This document shows positions 18,688 to 20,000 of a stretch of DNA of 20,000 nt, piece after piece. The first letter of the stretch is position 1; every line of letters begins with the position of its first letter. The notes below the pieces were generated by a model. It saw only the letters and a list, made by a program, of their open reading frames with translations, made no database searches and was not told where the DNA came from. The position numbers and the translations under genes were made by a program. This DNA is from Botryococcus braunii (lineage: Eukaryota; Chlorophyta; Trebouxiophyceae), in assembly GCA_002005505.1 (NCBI GenBank), contig MVGU01001496.1, positions 72,501 through 92,500 on the forward strand. Reading direction: 5' to 3'.

Positions 18688-20000
18688 GATGGACAGAAGA
18701 GAGGAGGGGGGTTTAGAAGAGTGATAAACTGGCAATGGTCTCCTGAGGCCTTATGTCCACCACCTCAAAAGGACAGCCCCTTGGGGGGTGCAATTTTTCT
18801 GACAAGTGTTTAAGACTTTGTGCATGGTGGTTGCAACGTTTTGGGCTGTAGGCGTGCTCTGGCTGGAAGTCTGTTTACAGATGAATCTCTTTTAGTTGGT
18901 GTTCTTTCATTTCCTTGGTAGTGTCTTGCTTTTTCCACTACATAGATCGCCCATTCCCAAAAGCCGCTTAGGGAGTTAGGAGCGCTGTTGCAAGGTGGGG
19001 AGATTGTTGGGAGAAATGCTGTGACTTCGGTAGGAGAACATCTGGCACATGCCCCTTCTGCATCCAGTCGCCAGTCACTAACGTACGCGGAATAATGAAT
19101 TTGTGATGGCCTCTGCAAAAATTGCAGGGTAGTAAAGAGGCCTCTGTTATGTCCTTCAGATATTGAAGTACTTGCCTCAAGTGTCCCTAAATGTCCCCAC
19201 CCCAGGATGTGTTGAAACTCTAGGGCTGCCGTGCAGAACTCCGTCCAAGGCAGTGTACTGCACACCAGCCCTCACAGCATAAAAACGTGTGTTTGGGCAT
19301 AAAGCAAACTCTTAGCTTCGGGATATTCGGGAGACCTCGACTGCATTCTTGCAGGGATGGGATGCCTTGAAGGTTTTTCCTTGTAGCATCTTGCAGTCCA
19401 TTTGTCCTGGTGATTTTTATTTGGTAACAGCATTTCTTCTACTACATATGCACGTTTCTGGATCCTTGGATTGGAAGTGTGACCAAGTTGTGTCCCGTAC
19501 TGTATTGGTGACGAGAAAGCTGTGTTGCAGCATCTGGTGGCCGAAGGAGATCTGGGGAAAGTACCTCAAGGACCTGAGGGACATCATCAAGCCTGAGTAT
19601 CAAAAGGAAGCGCTGGCCTGTCTCAATGACATCCTCACAGATGCACTGCGCCATATCGAGCCCTGCCTTCAGTACATGGAGATGGTTTGGGACGAGGGCG
19701 TTTTTAAGTTCTGCGCCGTGCCAGAGCTCATGTCCTTGGCTACCATCTCGGTGTGTTACAACAATCCGAAGGTCTTCACAGGTGCGTACCCCTGACTGGC
19801 CTTGTATATTCGCGGTAGGCAGATCGTTGCATTTGCTTTGTATGCCGTCCTTTTGAGCACCCCTCTCTTCAAGCGGGGGGCAGGCCACTGCGTTTCCTTT
19901 TCTTGTCTGACTCTCTTCACAGTCCACTCTTGCAGAGAGGTTAAAAGCCGCTGCACCTTTCCATCTTTCTGTCTTACACTGCGGAAAAAAAAGCCAACCT
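15991..20000 (+). CDS. SQS: Squalene synthase gene (farnesyl-diphosphate farnesyltransferase), intron-split, 3' end beyond window
   Basis: Squalene synthase joins two farnesyl diphosphates head to head through presqualene diphosphate, using NADPH, to give squalene, the first committed sterol precursor; the family is anchored in the ER membrane by a C-terminal helix. Visible here in order: an N-terminal segment ending V-S-R-S; V-I-Q-Q-L; L-x-x-L-D-T-L-Q-D-D (first Asp-rich, Mg-diphosphate site, residues 75-80); [20 protein letters not shown] (second Asp-rich site); [23 protein letters not shown]. About 290 codons are placed; family members are usually 400-450 residues, so the membrane anchor lies beyond position 20000. 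Intron phases are 2, 2, 0, uncertain, 2, 1. A possible next exon starts at 19936 or 19938 after a TTGCAG; neither start gives the usual glycine, so I leave it open. Coding for the Y-V-A-G motif is not securely located. Confidence 0.9.
16134..16345 (+). other. Squalene synthase intron 1 (212 nt, GT-AG) carrying a partial exon 1 duplicate
   Basis: Donor AG|GTAAAA, acceptor TTATTTTGCAG. The stretch 16217-16272 is a diverged copy of the last part of exon 1 and the first bases of this intron (source about 16099-16155). See the separate entry for the duplicated mini-exon. Confidence 0.85.
16213..16250 (+). CDS. Putative alternative first mini-exon of squalene synthase (duplicate of exon 1 end)
   Basis: Inside intron 1 an ATG at 16213 opens [12 protein letters not shown] plus AG, followed by a GT donor at 16251 (AG|GTGCAG). 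L-I-K-V-S-R-S is identical to exon 1 residues 42-48, and the three nucleotide differences in that block (CTG/CTA, ATT/ATA, TCG/TCA) are all synonymous. The phase is the same as exon 1, so it could splice directly to exon 2 and give a protein shortened by about 35 residues at the N-terminus. A TAA at 16189, in the same frame and directly after a TTTGCAG, means it cannot act as an internal cassette using that acceptor. It may instead be a relic of an exon duplication; there is no transcript evidence. Confidence 0.4.
16346..16507 (+). CDS. SQS: Squalene synthase coding exon 2 (first Asp-rich motif)
   Basis: Completes codon 48, then encodes residues 49-101 and two bases of codon 102. Reads [17 protein letters not shown], then [14 protein letters not shown]. 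Asp75 (16425-16427), Asp79 and Asp80 (16437-16442) form the D-x-x-x-D-D diphosphate/magnesium site shared by squalene and phytoene synthases. The following [10 protein letters not shown] matches the family's conserved K-V-P-L-L helix. The donor is the consensus GTATGT at 16508. Confidence 0.95.
16508..17007 (+). other. Squalene synthase intron 2 (500 nt, GT-AG)
   Basis: Donor GTATGT, acceptor GAGGGTGCAG with a weak pyrimidine tract. The acceptor at 17007 was chosen over the CAG at 17036-17038 because only the earlier site keeps frame with exon 2 and supplies the W-K-P-P-C-G-Y segment that aligns without gaps to plant enzymes. No other feature is seen inside. Confidence 0.8.
17008..17110 (+). 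CDS. SQS: Squalene synthase coding exon 3
   Basis: Completes codon 102 (AT+A, Ile) and encodes residues 103-136: [18 protein letters not shown], then [16 protein letters not shown]. The W-x-x-x-C-G pattern is the one seen in plant and green algal enzymes, where animal and fungal enzymes have a different loop. The exon ends at CAG followed by GCAAGG, a GC-type donor. Ending here and resuming at 17608 gives a gap-free alignment (L-N-K-Q-D-Q-Q then [10 protein letters not shown]). Confidence 0.88.
17111..17607 (+). other. Squalene synthase intron 3 (497 nt, GC-AG) with GT microsatellite
   Basis: The donor is CAG|GCAAGG and the acceptor GGTGCAG. Apart from the C at position 2, the donor fits the 5' consensus, as GC-AG introns normally do. 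No GT donor in phase exists nearby. The intron contains (GT)n at 17367-17417 followed by an 11-nt G-run and further G-rich sequence to about 17447. Confidence 0.75.
17366..17447. repeat. (GT)n plus G-run in squalene synthase intron 3
   Basis: About 25 GT units, then 11 G residues, then a shorter run of seven G. This is the complementary orientation of the C-run plus CA arrays elsewhere in the window. Confidence 0.95.
17608..17693 (+). CDS. SQS: Squalene synthase coding exon 4
   Basis: Encodes residues 137-164 and two bases of codon 165: [13 protein letters not shown], then [14 protein letters not shown]. This corresponds to the helix with the conserved R-R-M-G-x-G-M motif, here M-R-L-G-A-E-M. 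The likely donor is GTATGC at 17694, after which family members continue Y-C-H-Y-V-A-G. The frame stays open past this donor to a TAA at 17824, reading V-G-I-G-F just before a GTATGT at 17809, so a longer exon ending at 17808 is a less likely alternative. Confidence 0.85.
17694..18403 (+). other. Unresolved part of squalene synthase: intron(s) plus the unplaced Y-V-A-G exon
   Basis: Between exon 4 and the D-P-K-L-L exon the family requires about 20 residues including Y-C-H-Y-V-A-G-L-V-G, which holds the catalytic tyrosine. No segment here encodes it convincingly in any + frame. Weak candidates are 17767-17808 (ends V-G-I-G-F before a consensus GTATGT), 18216 onward (in-phase L-Y-C-Q-S after an AAG), and 18381-18403 (G-V-F-G-V-D-G followed by TAG). 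Frame +1 is open from 18064 to 18492 but that reading is unlike any family I know. Confidence 0.5.
18418..18537 (+). CDS. SQS: Squalene synthase exon with second Asp-rich motif (5' boundary uncertain)
   Basis: Reads [20 protein letters not shown], then [13 protein letters not shown]. Asp codons at 18503 and 18515 give D-I-K-E-D, the equivalent of the family's D-Y-L-E-D, the second diphosphate/magnesium site; M-x-x-F-L-x-K-x-N-x-I-R-D is the strongest family signature. The 3' end is firm: CG|GTGTGT at 18538, joining in frame to exon 19531 to give R-I-W-W-P. The 5' end may be 18404 (after GGGTAG), 18418 (after GGACAG, used here because it matches the phase of exon 4), 18422 or 18429. Starting at 18404 adds L-W-V-D-R, which aligns with the family's L-F-V-A-S. 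Confidence 0.85.
18538..19530 (+). other. Squalene synthase intron before the W-P-K-E-I-W exon (993 nt, GT-AG)
   Basis: Donor GTGTGTGCC, acceptor AGCTGTGTTGCAG. It holds a C-run and a long (CA)n tract at 18578-18686. The rest, 18690-19530, shows nothing I recognise on either strand. Confidence 0.85.
18578..18686. repeat. C-run plus (CA)n microsatellite in squalene synthase intron
   Basis: Ten C residues at about 18578, then C/T-rich and CG-containing bases, then an uninterrupted (CA)n from about 18617 to 18686. Confidence 0.95.
19531..19781 (+). CDS. SQS: Squalene synthase exon ([10 protein letters not shown] to C-Y-N-N)
   Basis: Completes an Arg codon, then encodes 83 residues: [11 protein letters not shown], a helix with [13 protein letters not shown], then [14 protein letters not shown], and C-Y-N-N-P-K-V-F-T. 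All are close matches to conserved squalene synthase blocks (F-W-P-x-E-I-W, C-L-N-x-x-x-T-N-A-L, F-C-A-I-P-Q-x-M-A, C-Y-N-N). The donor is CAG|GTGCGT at 19782, leaving phase 1. The gene continues toward the usual V-K-x-R-x-G segment, which would be in the next exon. Confidence 0.95.

Overview
This is a stretch of eukaryotic nuclear DNA. The evidence is one protein-coding gene split by spliceosomal introns of roughly 200 to 1000 bases, very long dinucleotide microsatellites, and no bacterial-style operons, ribosome sites or tRNAs. The protein reads like a green-lineage squalene synthase (a W-x-x-x-C-G stretch and plant-type E-I-W-G-K-Y wording). Together with the extreme microsatellite load this makes a green alga (for example a large-genome prasinophyte) my best guess. 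That assignment is inference, not proof.

The only gene I can name is at the right edge: squalene synthase (farnesyl-diphosphate farnesyltransferase) on the + strand, from an ATG at 15991 and running off the window. I could place six coding exons (15991-16133, 16346-16507, 17008-17110, 17608-17693, about 18404/18418-18537, 19531-19781). Reading frame is preserved at every junction except the two around the gap between 17693 and about 18420, which should encode the catalytic-tyrosine Y-V-A-G motif and where I could not place the coding sequence with confidence. Intron 3 appears to be of the GC-AG type. Intron 1 contains a second copy of the end of exon 1 that differs only at synonymous sites.

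The left 15.9 kb carries no gene I recognise. It holds (a) eight large composite microsatellites built from C-runs, (CT/GA)n and (CA/GT)n at about 3.0, 3.7, 4.5, 6.9, 10.5-11.1, 12.2-12.5, 14.1 and 14.4-14.65 kb, with two more inside squalene synthase introns; (b) a pair of ~345-bp direct repeats (7288-7634 and 9981-10322) enclosing a 2.35-kb G/T-rich segment with a 62-bp minisatellite and a 25-nt A-tract, laid out like a small LTR-type element; (c) a 36-bp perfect palindrome at the head of the second repeat; (d) clusters of short perfect hairpins at 7620-7839 and 12847-13615; and (e) a tandem duplication at 11504-11925 / 11970-12216 in which the second copy lacks exactly two intron-like segments present in the first.

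The most interesting observations are the exon duplication inside squalene synthase intron 1, the intron-present/intron-absent tandem pair at 11.5-12.2 kb, and the unplaced catalytic exon. I found no sign of a CRISPR array, phage, defence system or other multi-gene system.
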